Below are positions 1 to 11,326 of a stretch of 64,000 nt of DNA, piece by piece (within the stretch, counting starts at the first letter, position 1; each line of letters opens with the position of its first letter). Source of the stretch: Babesia bovis T2Bo (taxonomy: Eukaryota > Apicomplexa > Aconoidasida > Piroplasmida > Babesiidae); assembly GCF_000165395.2 (NCBI RefSeq), contig NC_067396.1:62001-126000 (forward strand). The letters run 5' to 3'. Position numbers and translations under genes: made by a program. The notes under the pieces were generated by a model, which worked only from the letters and a program-made list of their open reading frames with translations, searched no databases and was not told where the DNA came from.

Positions 1-487
1 TTGTAGGCGTAACACCAAGCTGCTAGAATCATGTACTCTACGACGGGTCATAAATTACCTTATTTTGGAATTCACTCCATTCTGGTAATGCACAGATATA
101 ACTACTGATACAATGGTAAAAACGGGGTGATATTCAAGTATGCCCATGAAAGATCCACATTGAACTTGCAGTGACCACTTGAAGGGGAGCATAGCGCTGT
201 TATATCGTTGATAGATACCCTTTATTTATCTACACTATGTGGTATTATAAGCTGACGAATGTGTGCCCTATCGGTGTGAGTGGGTACCAAAACGTTGTGA
301 CTATGGCGCGTGGTGTGGCTCATATTACATCAAAAGGCGATACACCATTTGTAGGAGTAATAATTGGCTCTAAAATCGTAAAAATAGATAACCAGTTACT
401 TTATGGCGCAGTGTTGCGTTACACCTATGCTGTATAGTGGTCCTAATCAAGACGTACCGGATTATCTCCCGGACACAGTGGGCAACG
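1..487. other. 5' flank of the NF-YC gene, no gene seen
   Basis: I see no convincing gene here. A 66-codon ORF at 237-437 has no recognisable motif and ends just before the NF-YC gene. The stretch probably holds the promoter and 5' UTR of that gene. Confidence 0.4.
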
Positions 488-1375
488 ATGTCCGGCAGTA
501 GTGATGCTGACCTATTGGAAGATGGAGTGGATTGGCAAGCCAAACACAACGACAACCAGGGCTCAGATCGTTCTTCAGCGGCGGGTGAAGGGCGCCCTTC
601 TGGCAAGAGTAACAATCTGCCCATTGCGAGAATAAAAAAAATAATGAAGGAGGGTGAACACCCGGGTATGATCGCAGCAGATGCACCGGTACTACTAGCC
701 AAAGCTTGTGAAATGCTCATAAAAGACCTTACTTTGCAGTCATGGGACTGCACTGTAACCACAAGCCGCTGCACCTTGCAAAGGCAAGATGTTGCAGCCG
801 CTATCTTTAAGAACGACATTTACAACTTCATGTTAGATATATTCACACCTGATGAACTGATTCCAAAAATGGAGCCAAAAGTTGGCAATGCTATGCAGTT
901 CAACAACATGAAGCTCGCCAAAGACCCACGTGGATTCGCCGCTCTGCATGGCGCGGCTAATTCTCGTAATGGCTATTTGAGAAAAGGTATGGCTGTGGCA
1001 CAGATTCCTCGGCTCATGGGCCCTAAAGATATATATAACCCCGGAGTACAACGTCCCTTGATGAGTCGCGCTCCGCAGGGGCGTGCAATGGGTTCTTATA
1101 ACACGTTTACGATGGCCTCCCGTGGTGTCAATGGACTGAACAATATGTTGCAGTTTTCTAATCGGATGGGATTGGGCAACTCGCCACAGACTACTTTTAC
1201 ACCGAACACACCGATACAACCGCGCCCCAAATCACAGACAATGGCGCCGGGATATATGCATATCCCCGGTATCAACAAACAAATGAGTCATAACCAGCAT
1301 CAATCCTCATACGTTCAACCATATGCGACAGGGCAGAACCTTGAGTCCCCCAGGACTCATCAACCGCAGCAATAG
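488..1375 (+). CDS. NF-YC-type histone-fold transcription factor subunit
   Basis: This 295-aa protein carries a histone-fold domain of the CBF/NF-Y type near its N-terminus (about residues 45-120). It opens with the family's LPIARIKKIMK signature, then AxAPVLLAKACEMLI, a TLQRQDVAAAI block and FMLDIFTPDEL at the end of the fold. NF-YC pairs with NF-YB and binds CCAAT-type DNA with NF-YA. Related folds (DRAP1, CHRAC/Pol epsilon subunits) are possible, but the helix-2 and TLQRxDIA matches are best to NF-YC. The C-terminal 170 residues are low-complexity, rich in Met, Gly, Asn, Pro and Gln, as in many activation tails. The ORF extends 17 codons further upstream. I chose the ATG at 488 because the acidic, Ser-rich start is typical and the extra N-terminus looks non-coding. 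Confidence 0.8.
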   Translation: MSGSSDADLLEDGVDWQAKHNDNQGSDRSSAAGEGRPSGKSNNLPIARIKKIMKEGEHPGMIAADAPVLLAKACEMLIKDLTLQSWDCTVTTSRCTLQRQDVAAAIFKNDIYNFMLDIFTPDELIPKMEPKVGNAMQFNNMKLAKDPRGFAALHGAANSRNGYLRKGMAVAQIPRLMGPKDIYNPGVQRPLMSRAPQGRAMGSYNTFTMASRGVNGLNNMLQFSNRMGLGNSPQTTFTPNTPIQPRPKSQTMAPGYMHIPGINKQMSHNQHQSSYVQPYATGQNLESPRTHQPQQ

Positions 1376-1562
1376 GCTGTGATAATGAAGAACAAATTTC
1401 GAATTAAATTATTTTATACACAGAGTTTGTTACATTCTTTATGTCGCCTTTCCCGATATGTTTATTTACCGTTCACATTTATGCCGGTTCTGCGACATGC
1501 AGGCCTTGTCTACGCAACATAATCGTAGTATCCAAGGGCCTGGAAACCATGAAATACGCCGG

Positions 1563-2334
1563 CTAATAACTAACTTTGTATTTGGCCTCGACGTTTTTGT
1601 GAAGCGTTTTTTCATAATCGGGACAATCCACAAAGTACTTGGGGGCGCTGAAGAAGCACGGGTATCTACCGTAATGCTTCGCTCTGGTAGGACGATACGC
1701 TGCAACAGAGATGTAGGCATAGCTCCGCGGCTTAACATACCGTGCGTAATCTCTTTGCTGTAATCATGTTCGTTGTCTACTAAAGATCCAGTAAATTTCA
1801 TTGCGAAGTTTCTGTAACATCACTTTGACCATTGACACAATGTACTGACATACCTCAACGAGTGGTTGTAATATGGAATGGCATGAGCATGTAACATGAG
1901 CCTGTCAGGTAGCTGCAATCTTCCATGACGAACCCTCCCGCTGAAAAATAATTTGCGATTAATAATAATCTTGGAGCGCATGGAGTATCAAATATCATTC
2001 TTAACAATCACAAAGCCCATATAGAGGCACATGAAACGACTTCAAAAAACCAGATAGAACTATTGATAAGCATAAAAGAACTATCGTCCTAGTTTTGGGC
2101 ATTTAGTAAGACTTACGTTACGTCGGGGTTGCCATCCAGCTGATGAAAACCAACCACGATACTGGCTCCTATAGTGACCGAACTCAACATGTAATAAACA
2201 TATTGCGTAGAGTCGTTGTACCAGGCGCGGTAAGTCCTGTGGAAAAAGTAGTCCTGGAGCCGTTTATCGGTGGCGTTGTTCGTCAAGTTTTTGCAGACCT
2301 GACGTAGGTGGTGAACATCCTTAAAAATCGCCAT
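1563..2334 (-). CDS. Conserved small membrane protein, probably mitochondrial (4 exons)
   Basis: I assembled 170 codons from four exons: 2117-2334, 1854-1940, 1741-1811 and 1563-1699. All junctions are GT-AG and phase-consistent; two introns are only 41-42 nt. The protein has one hydrophobic segment (about residues 46-62, YVYYMLSSVTIGASIVVGF) after a basic and aromatic N-terminus. Motifs with a conserved look follow: GRVRHGRLQLPDRLMLHAH, then IPYYNHSLRNF, then a basic tail rich in Tyr, Phe and Lys. I do not recognise the family. Size, single span and composition resemble the lineage-specific accessory subunits of apicomplexan respiratory complexes or ATP synthase, but this is inference. No cleavable signal peptide is seen. 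Confidence 0.65.
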
Positions 2335-3024
2335 TTATGCAGCCATAAAATTGCCGTACGGCTGCATAAGATATTTTCAATGTCTGTTATATAGTGCTCG
2401 CACGGGTTACGGTTGGAGTGATGTGTAAGGCGGATACCAGTTCCATGTCACACGTTGTGATATCATATTTTATACTTCATGCCGGTCATAAGATGCGCAA
2501 ATAATAGAAAAGTCATTTAGGCGTCATATCACAGACGTGCTGCTCAATAGATTTCACAACTATTGGTACATTTGTTGCCTTGAACTCGATTTCCATTCTT
2601 CATGTGTTCCTTTGTGATACCAAGAGGATATAGTAAACTTGATATAATCTACCGTGATTGCTCTTGAGGTATCTTGGTAGGTTGAATTTGTCAGTGCTAG
2701 AGTTCAGCAACTCTAGTCTGTAGCAGTCTGTTTGTCCAATGTTACAATAAGGGTTACAAATTTATAATTGCCTCTTGATTAGCATTCAAAGTTTTGATTG
2801 TCTATTTTTAGTTATGAGAGATGTATCCTTTCACGGATGTCAGCCTTGTAAATACACCACCTTCAACCTTCGTAACTTCACCGTAATTTGATCTGTGACA
2901 CAGTTTTCACGGTTAGTCATTATGGCGATTATATGACAAGTGTACAAACGTCAATCTATGACAACCTGAACAGGGTTGCCGTTTATTGGTTCAATTATGA
3001 TCTAGTTATATTCCAGCTGAGAGG
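2335..3024. other. Divergent intergenic region
   Basis: This 690-bp spacer lies between the starts of two divergently transcribed genes, so it probably holds both promoters. I found no ORF of note, no tRNA-like box and no clear repeat. Confidence 0.5.
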
Positions 3025-4656
3025 ATGAACAAGTATGCCTCCGAGTTGGTAATGCGCTTGCATTATTCTAATGTGAAGGTTGTCACACGTAGTGTATGCT
3101 GGAAGCCAATAAGGATCAGCCACAGAAGTGATGCATCTGCGGGATTAACGAGCCCATCGGTGAGCATCATACGCCAACTGGAGAATGCTCCGCCTGAGGA
3201 TATAATAGTGGTTGGCAATGCAGTTAATCAATACTTTTTCCAATCAAAACTAGCTCAAACAAATACAGCAGTCATTTGGTCATGCTTCGATGTAGTGGCA
3301 AAAGAACTTTGTTGCATCAAGGCGTACTATGTCGAATCCTTTACTAAGGAGCGGGCTATACGATGTAATCGCGGAGAAGTTGAAGTAATAAGTTTGATGG
3401 ACAAGGTTATTGATGAAGCGCTTTACCATGCTTCTGTTACATTTCACCCAGGCGTATGCACTCTTCGAGAGATCGTAGTTGACTTAAAAAATAGTGTATT
3501 TTATTTGGTTATGGACCACTATCCCGGACAGATTTTACACTACGATGAACAAAACAAAGTTTATACGGGCATTTCCCCTGGTAATATGATCCGTCCGGAT
3601 ACTGATTCCTGCTCTCTGCAGTTATTCAATGAGAATGATGCAAAGATCATCATTCAGGATATATCTCTAACATTAAAGTACTTGCATGCCAATGGCATAA
3701 TTCATAAGGACTTAAAACCTGAAAATATACTTCTGACAGGATCGATTCCATTAGCACATGAGGCTGTGATTATGCCTTTTATACAGGAAGTTAATATATC
3801 AACGGATTATCCCGCTGATATTGAGTTATATAGCACATTCTACGGTGAGGAGCTCTTGGAGCACGTAAAAGAATTTATTATGTCGCACAATTCGGTTTCA
3901 TATGAAGATGCGCCCGTATGCGGAGTTGTGCCCAGGCATTTCCCTTATAGTCCCGCTCTAGAAAATGAGATGGACTTTAATTTGGCTGATCAATGTCCCA
4001 TAATATGTGACATAATAAAGGATTCTGATGATCACAGTACGGTGCGGATCGGATCGTCAGCGCTTAACTATGCAAGACGTTTAAAAGAGGAGAACGAAGC
4101 TTCTTCAATACCGATTTTGGATTTCTTCTTATCGCAGGATGGGCCCAGTATACGATATCATAGGCATGAGGCGATACAAGAAGCTGCAGCGTCTTTTTAC
4201 AAGTTAAAAGGGGAGAAACCTGAACTAAGCACATCCATGGCTCATCATGAAATGGTCCGCCAACCATCTGTAGTGTTGACCGACTTCGGTGTTGCCAGTA
4301 TCGCAGAAAGTGGAGACGGTATTGCGGATCCACTGATTTTTGATGGTGAGGGTACCACTTCTTTTACTAGCCCAGAGGCATTGAAGGATCTTGAGTGCGG
4401 GATATCTGGTAGCAAACGTGATATTTTTTCATTAGGTGCGATCCTTTTCACGATGATATTCGGTAAGCTGCCATATGAGGGCAATTCGGGGATCGTTCTG
4501 CTGGTCAATATGCTTCATAAGCCATTGCAGTTCCCAAATTACAGACAAGTGTCAGATGAGCTGAAGGAGCTCCTACGTGGAATGCTAAATACAGATCCCC
4601 GCCAGAGGTTCGACATTGACCAGGTAGTATCACATCCGTGGTTTTCTGTCGTTTGA
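3025..4656 (+). CDS. CaMKK-like serine/threonine protein kinase with large catalytic insertion
   Basis: This 543-aa intronless kinase has a candidate ATP lysine at K99 (CCIKAY), a catalytic loop IIHKDLKPENILL with D229, DFG at 420-422, a TSPEAL motif in place of APE, and a DIFSLGAILFTMIFGKLPY subdomain IX. It ends with RxxxxxVxxHPWF. The activation segment and C-lobe resemble the CaMKK/LKB1-type upstream kinases more than CDPKs; no EF hands are present. Two oddities stand out. The HRD arginine is Lys (HKD). About 170 extra residues lie between the catalytic loop and DFG, a spacing of 191 residues where about 18-20 is usual. The insert is acidic and shows no known domain. The N-terminal 55 residues are basic and might target the protein, but no signal peptide is clear. 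Confidence 0.8.
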   Translation: MNKYASELVMRLHYSNVKVVTRSVCWKPIRISHRSDASAGLTSPSVSIIRQLENAPPEDIIVVGNAVNQYFFQSKLAQTNTAVIWSCFDVVAKELCCIKAYYVESFTKERAIRCNRGEVEVISLMDKVIDEALYHASVTFHPGVCTLREIVVDLKNSVFYLVMDHYPGQILHYDEQNKVYTGISPGNMIRPDTDSCSLQLFNENDAKIIIQDISLTLKYLHANGIIHKDLKPENILLTGSIPLAHEAVIMPFIQEVNISTDYPADIELYSTFYGEELLEHVKEFIMSHNSVSYEDAPVCGVVPRHFPYSPALENEMDFNLADQCPIICDIIKDSDDHSTVRIGSSALNYARRLKEENEASSIPILDFFLSQDGPSIRYHRHEAIQEAAASFYKLKGEKPELSTSMAHHEMVRQPSVVLTDFGVASIAESGDGIADPLIFDGEGTTSFTSPEALKDLECGISGSKRDIFSLGAILFTMIFGKLPYEGNSGIVLLVNMLHKPLQFPNYRQVSDELKELLRGMLNTDPRQRFDIDQVVSHPWFSVV

Positions 4657-4812
4657 TTTGTGTGAAAATCAGGAAATTGGACATTTGAATTCAACACCAA
4701 TGCATTATGATCTTTTAGTGGTACCATTATACTCATGGTTGACTTATCTTGTCAACATTAAACTGTCTACTTAAGAGAAATTGCTTAGGAAGGCTATGTA
4801 TTATATATGTTG

Positions 4813-6952
4813 CTAATCTGATTGAATGTTGGCATATGCATCCAGATTTTTGTATTTGAAGTCCTTAATCTCTAACTTGGCAGATCGTTCGAACTCCGGC
4901 CCCGGTTGTCTGCACCTAGCTTCATGTTTATTTGCTGGGGGCTTGGAAAGCATCTTCACGAGGATTATAACGTTATTCAATCCTCCATATCCCGCAGCGG
5001 ATGCCATGGCATCGATAATTTCCATTCCCAGCCTCTCCATTTCACATTTGGAGCCCTTTGCCGAGTCTATCCACAGTCGCCTAATATGCTTACGCACTGC
5101 CCTAGCAGTCGACTTCCTCTTGTCGTAGTCCATATCCTGGAGGTTGCCCCTAATCTCACTTAAGCCAGCCGGATCAATGCCCCTATTTTTTAAACAGATA
5201 TCTAGATAAGGAGATAGATACGTGTCGGTCGCAAGTACTTCCATCCTAGCTTGTTTCTGGATGCGCCTTGGCGCGTTGGGCACTTTAGTTTCTAGTACCT
5301 TGCGCATGATATCCCATAAAACCATATCACGAGGCTCTAGGGGGGTTCTATTTCGTATTCTCTTGAATATCATGCGAGCAGTGTTTATAGGCATCAATGT
5401 CCTTCCTGAGCCGATATGCCTTTTTACAAGCCCTGATACCGATGACACTTCCCTTAATGTTGATAGTGCCTCGTGTATAGAGACAGGCTCTGTGTTGCCG
5501 GTTATCAATTGTGCTGCCTTGCATAGGTAGCGGTCACTGATCAGTTCTTCCTTTAGTTTCGATACAAATGATCTAGCACCTCTAGAACCAAATTTAGACC
5601 CTAAACAAAAGTCTAAAAGAAGATCCCTCTCGCATTTATATCCCGCTACACGTATAATGTTTTTGACTATCTGAAGGGCCGATTCAGGGTAAAGTGCTGC
5701 CTGAATATAGACTAGTTTGGTCTTTGATCGTTCACCCAGCCGTTCATATACCTTGGGGTGGACCAAATTCGATGGTGCAAATCCAGAATCCATTGTTGTA
5801 AATGGTTGCACGGAATAGGGGTATCCGTGGTATTGAAAGTCCAACCTTTCGGGATAGGTGAGATTCAATGCCTCATCCTGCGTTACCGAGTACCTTCCTT
5901 TGGGTGATATCACCTTTGATGACTCATGTTCAGTACAGAGTTGGTCACAGGCACGTGCAACGTTACCCCTTGTAAGAATGTCAGATATATACCGATCACG
6001 TATTTCTGGTGGAATACCCAACCTAATGTAGCGTAGTAACAATAGCAAGTGATACTTCAGTAGCTTGCAACCAAGTAAGGCATAGATCTTGGTTTTCATC
6101 CTTCTTAGGCACATTATATCCGGTTGTATATTACTCCCGTAGTCTTCAGCTAAATTAAGATGTTTTCATAACAATATAGCAGCTTACCATCTGGGTTCAA
6201 CATATTTATCCCAAATTTACCAAGTAAAGCAGCTGCCTCACGAGCTAGTATGCGAGGATTTAGACGCATGTGGAATCCAATCCTTCCGTAAATATCGGCG
6301 ATACGTTCCTGAGCTACAACATGTATATTGTATTAATCTTAATTACCGTAGTTGTGGACTATATAACGGCATAGATTCTCGTTAACATCACCAATGCGGC
6401 GTGATTTGCCTGCATTGAGACTATTGTCCAATAGGATGGGCTTCTTCACGGGTAGATATCCACCCTTCTCCAAATACATTTCCTTTTTCTTATTCTGTAT
6501 AAAATAGGTTGGTCTATGTACACTTAACCCACCGATTTGCGATTGACGGATCTTTGCTTTGGCCAAAGCCATTCGTAAATGTCACGTCCCATAAACCCAA
6601 GATCTATTCCAAAGTTTGCGAGCAGTTGATCCTTAGGTTGCGATTTTTCTGTATCGTCATCCTTTTTAGTCTGCGGACGACGAGGTTTTGCAATTTTCCT
6701 ACGTCGTTTCTGTTCATTTTTGAGTTTTGTGGTACTCAATTTCGAGCGTTTACGTTGCTTTAGACCTTTCGGTCTACGCATGTCATGCAATGTAAAAACA
6801 TGGTCAGCCGTATGTTCGCTCCAAGTGGGAATAATAAAACTCAGAAGCGAAACGTTGAGACATCGTCGGTCATTATTGACTAATGCATAGACTTCAGGCT
6901 GCAACAACAAGATTCTACAGCTTATAATAAAATACAAAAGACATGCTTTCAT
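4813..6952 (-). CDS. Secretory-signal protein of unknown function, candidate apicoplast protein
   Basis: Four exons (6533-6952, 6347-6494, 6188-6313, 4813-6149) join in frame to give 676 aa; introns are 33-38 nt. The N-terminus is a good signal peptide (about 21 residues, core LLYFIISCRILLL), followed by a long stretch packed with Lys and Arg, as in bipartite apicoplast leaders. The rest is basic and mostly helical, with blocks such as GRIGFHMRLNPRILAREAAAL and KLVYIQAALYPESALQIVKNI. I recognise no domain. Plastid ribosome or RNA-related work is possible because of the charge, but that is inference only. The exon 1-2 junction is the least certain: the 38-nt intron starts with GTGGGT. Confidence 0.6.
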
Positions 6953-7665
6953 TGGTCAGCGCCATGTACCCATCTTTGTAGCTTATGTGCGAATTAGACG
7001 TTGTTATTAGCAAAGTTATTGCGCTAATGCAAATCTCCACGAACCAAGAATCCAATAATATTTCGATTCATACATACAAACATATCTAATAATATCTAAA
7101 AATAAGGGTATATCACCATGATTATGCCTTTAATGTGTGATGGTGTCTAAGCCAAGAAAATAGGAATATATAGATTGGAGGATGAGAATGAAATTATTTT
7201 AAACATTTGCATTACACACGATTACAAAAAACAATGTGTAATGTAAAATCAAACAAACATGTGTTACATCAGAGCATTCGAAACCTGTCCTTAAAATTGT
7301 TGACAGCAGCTGCACAGCATCTATGGATCAACAACATATCTATGTTGATGCACCATCTAGTTATTTGATAGATATTTAGTAGTAGTGTAATCAGTAGAGA
7401 AATGCGGAAATCGGTATAACGATAAAATGATGTTGCAAAGGATAAGAGTGGAGATGGAAGCTCCAAACATACAAATATTTGACACCGAATTCACGAAAGT
7501 GTGTGTTAACAGTCGACAAAATTGATATTAAAATCAACCAGATGACTCGCCGTTTCATCTAATAGTGATTTGGAGATATTTAAAGTGACGTCCCCATAGG
7601 CGCGTCAAACAAACAATGCCATAGACTAATACATGGACATTTTGATACCCATCTAACGTTATAAA
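6953..7665. other. Divergent intergenic region
   Basis: This 713-bp AT-rich spacer lies between the starts of the 676-aa protein gene (minus) and COX6B (plus). Short ORFs here lack any family likeness. I see no RNA gene. Confidence 0.45.
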
Positions 7666-8100
7666 ATGGTAGAGAGGAAGATAAATGTCGCGTCTCCCAA
7701 AGATTTGCAACATTGGTCTTCATACGATCACTATAATATTGATAATCCGCACGTAGGAGTAAGTTGGCTGTTTTGATATTAACATTTGACACAGGACCCA
7801 AGAAACCTACAATTTACACAGTGGAATTACTGCAGGCTTAGATATGCTTTGTTCTGCCGCTGTTGTCGTGAATTGAGTGAAGATAATCCACGTTGCAGGT
7901 AATTTTGTATGTGCAATCATGATATGAGCCTTAGATATCAATATTACAGAGCTGAAATGGCCTGTACTCAGGACTTTTTGGATATAGCTAACAAGTACCG
8001 CGAACAGGGTAATGTTGGACTTCTTTTGAGACCACCTTCTTTAGGTACTAACACCGCTGACATATTGCCTACATCCCAGGTTTTCAATTTGAGACAATGA
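7666..8100 (+). CDS. Cytochrome c oxidase subunit 6B-like protein (COX6B)
   Basis: Three exons (7666-7758, 7795-7898, 7935-8100) give 120 aa. The key evidence is the paired-cysteine pattern of COX6B: a CX9C pair (in YCRLRYALFCRC) followed by a CX10C pair (CRYQYYRAEMAC). The family's DPRNLQFTQWNYC-like lead-in precedes it, and a FLDIANKYREQGNVG segment aligns with the C-terminal DEQREEGTFPG region. COX6B sits on the intermembrane-space face of complex IV and bridges the dimer; its cysteines form a helical hairpin through the Mia40 relay. Joining the exons is essential, because no single ORF shows the full pattern. A C-terminal extension of about 30 residues is present. Confidence 0.8.
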
Positions 8101-8631
8101 AAACTTCTTGCAACAATATCGTAAAAAGTGTGAATTTAATTAAAGGCCTTGATGGCCGTGTAAAACTATCACTGGCCAGGCATAATGCCCTAAACTGGTG
8201 GGTAACATAAACGCCGTAACAATTATTTAACAAAGGCACTTAGTTGAGCCGCAACATCATGAGCTCATAGTAGATTTTTTGCATTGGTAGGTGGTGGTAT
8301 ATATGGTAGTATAATAAGCAGTTGCTTTGGTGAAGATTGGGATATGGTCAAAGGTGATGCCTATTGGGGAATTAATGCCATAACACAAGCTATCGAAGGA
8401 GACTGCGACATTGCATTGGTAATAATTTTCAAGGGTAACATATGTAACAATATGGTACAGCATATCCCTCTGGCGTGTTCCTTAAAGGCAATACCATACG
8501 TTAGCTTGATAAACAAAGTTAAGCTACCCTCTTCACTACCTGTGAAGAACCTGAGTGCTGTAGCTATAAAGAGGGCTTGTGGACGTCTCGAAGTTCTCAA
8601 GGCCGTTATAACACATTACAATCACATATGA
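8097..8631 (+). CDS. L7Ae/L30e-fold RNA-binding protein (NHP2/RPP38-like)
   Basis: The 3' exon encodes a recognisable L7Ae core: GINAITQAIEGDCDIALVII, then HIPLACSLKAIPYVSLI, then an AVAIKRACG tail. It matches the KGxNExTKAIErG / LPxLCEEKxIPYV pattern of kink-turn binders (NHP2, SNU13, RPP38/POP3). Such proteins act in snoRNPs, the spliceosome or RNase P. My best model joins 8097-8197 to 8271-8631 (GTGGGT donor, CATAG acceptor), giving 153 aa; phases fit and no other ATG is available. This start overlaps the COX6B stop in an ATGA tetranucleotide, which is odd for separate eukaryotic genes, so an upstream non-coding exon is possible. Which L7Ae subfamily this is remains open. Confidence 0.6.
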
Positions 8632-8665
8632 AGACACTAATATATATCAATTATTGAACCCTTAG

Positions 8666-10855
8666 TCAGGTGACCAGTGTGTTGTGCCTGGTGGAACGTA
8701 GGCGGTGCTCTTTAACAAATGTTTGAAGAATGCGCGATTCCTTCTCCTTCTTTTCGAACACCTGAGCTTTGTTCAGCGCCACCATCTTATTTATCATCAA
8801 GTGAATCTGAGTAACGTTTTTGCCCTTTGCGTAAAGCTTGCGCATAAGATCAGGGGAAGGGTAAACCTTGGCCGTGTACATTTGTTCAAGGACTTCCAAC
8901 GTCCTTTTGGAGGAATTGGAGAGCAGTGCCATGCCCAATGCCATATTTAACATACGGTTGTTCGGAGTTATGCTGCCTCTGACGCTGTTCCATAGTGCAA
9001 AAAATCTACCGGGGTCTTGCATCCGCTCCGCAAAGACCCTATAAACATTAATGTTGTGCAAATGGTAAACCCACCTCAGCAGTATGGAGAAGGTGGTTGA
9101 ATCTGGGATAACTCCCAGGGTCTTGAAGTATTTCAATACATCCATGACGTAGTCGTAGTATCCTGCCTTTTCATACAATTCCATGATACTGTTCATCATG
9201 CTGGAAGTCGGTACGCTTTTGATGGGTATCAGAGAGTGTATTAAGTTCCAAACCTGTCTTATACGAACAACTTTGTTTAAAGAAGTATCGTCAGTGTTTC
9301 CCACATCACTGATTAAAGCTTTGGCCACAGCGAGGACCATCCTTTCATCCATGGCCATCCCCAATGCTTCAACATCACGCACAATATCCTTCACCTTCCT
9401 TGAATTTCCCGATATTTCACATGCCTATAGCACATATCACCAAAGGCTATGAACTTACATGTAGCACATGCAAGAAAGTGTTGTAAGTCGGTGCCATTTC
9501 ATTGGATTTGATGCGATTGTACAAGCTGAAGCACTGTGGAGCGAAGTCTTTTCTGCGTGATAGGCAATGTATCAGGGCTTCATATGTATGTATGGAAGGC
9601 GTAATTTTCGATTTTTGCATTTCGTCATAGATTGACATTGCCTTTTCAGCTTCTTTAGATGCTCCACAAGCTTTGATCATGGTGGTGAATAGAGGTTCAT
9701 CTGGTTCCTTTAATCGCCATGTACGAATGTAGTTGTATAACCTCCATGCATTCTCACAATAGCCCTTAGAAACCAATCCATTAATCAATACGGTAAAGGT
9801 GTCTAAATTGGCTTCGATACCTTCCTTTTCCATTTTCCTGTACAGAGTGAAGGCGCTTGATATGTCACCGGCTGCTACATGGGACTGTATCAAAAGATGG
9901 TAGGTCCTGGAGTTTGGGATTAAGCCATCTGCAATTAAGCATAAATATAAGTACCTAGCAATTCCCGCTTTATCGCCGTCTTGACAAGCTGATAATATTT
10001 CGTTGTAGGTATCATGCGTGGTGACTAGACCCAAAGACTTCATTTCAGACAATACCTTAATTGCCCCTAATAAATTCCCTGACGATACACATTTAGATAT
10101 AGCCATTTGGGCGTCGTCAGCGCGACTTAGGCTTCTCGTTCCTTTTGAAGAGAGTAATTCCGAAGTAGGCTCATCATGGTAAGCTACTAAAAATATGTAA
10201 TAATAGTTCACTAGAACATACATTCGAGGCTTTGATTATTACGATGAACTTCTGTTTTATAACCATCCACTAGGTTGTTTTTTGATAAATGTTGAACATC
10301 CGGATTTGTATCCTCAGTGGTATCGAGTGTATCCGTTTGTAATGTACATGTTTTCATTTGCGATATTGGCCCAACTTCCAAATCATCAATATTTGGTCTG
10401 CATTTAGGCTGCACTTCTTCGTCCACAAGTGGTATTTGGGATGATAGGTCGCGGCTTTGAGCCGTATTGTTTCCACCATCAGGAAAGCATTCATATGCCT
10501 GTAAAAACAATTCAAATATATGTGAGTAAGATATATCACCTACGGACATGCAGAATCTCAATATACATTTACTTACGTTCTTTTGGGGGTCATCTAAACG
10601 CCATTGTCCATCTTGTAATGCTTTTCGAGTGGTTCTACGACCAAGAGACTTTAGTCTCTCTTCCTTCAGTTTGTACGACTTCTTGCAAACATCAATCCCA
10701 CTAAATATGTTATCTACAATTACTTTCTGAGAATGCTCTGCATTTCCGCTTGCAGTAACCAGATGTTGTCGCCTAATCGGCTTATATTCAACACATTGGC
10801 TTACACATTGTAATATAGTGACTCGATTCAGATTCCTTAATGATTTAAAAGACAT
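8666..10855 (-). CDS. Pentatricopeptide repeat (PPR) protein
   Basis: Four exons (10577-10855, 10222-10498, 9459-10186, 8666-9424) join in frame to 680 aa. The middle holds consecutive PPR motifs, visible as repeating helix pairs: GAIKVLSEMKSLGLVTTHDT, YLYLCLIADGLIPNSRTYHL, AFTLYRKMEKEGIEANLDTF, AWRLYNYIRTWRLKEPDEPL and AMSIYDEMQKSKITPSIHTY. At least one more repeat follows in the last exon (YYDYVMDVLKYFKTLGVIPD). PPR proteins bind single-stranded RNA in mitochondria or plastids. The N-terminus is basic and Ser-rich without a signal peptide, so mitochondrial targeting is more likely. Its stop lies only 34 bp from that of the convergent L7Ae gene. Confidence 0.82.
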
Positions 10856-11284
10856 TTAGCACTGTATAGATCAGGATGTATGGTAAACACACCTACAGTA
10901 TATCGTTGAATGTCTACGTTCGTATCTCCGAAACGAGCCCGTGATGATTCTATCGGTTGCTTAAGTATTTTTTGCAGGTGACAATGAAAATATGAAATGT
11001 ACATTGCGGGTTCTAACCAAAGAATCCTACTGATTTGAACAAAACTAGACAACAGCAATGATGTACAACCCCCTTAGAAAGACTGTTCCGAGTGAATTGT
11101 TTTACATATCACATATATTTATAATTCTATTAGTCATGATGACTACAGCTATGATACAGTGGATTTCAATGCTGTCACGCGCATTAAGGTGTTGACTACC
11201 TATATCATCCTTCTTACTGGATATACACAAGCTTTAACTAATGCCTTCATGATAAAAATCATGTTCATGAACTTATATCCTTAG

Positions 11285-11326
<42 letters not shown>

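Noticed and set aside
237..437. 66-codon ORF upstream of NF-YC
   Set aside because: No motif, no conserved look, and it runs up to the NF-YC 5' region; likely chance.
8421..8462. Apparent GTAATA...GTACAG intron inside the L7Ae exon
   Set aside because: Reading through keeps the L7Ae core complete (DIALVII to HIPLAC); removing it would delete a conserved strand and helix.
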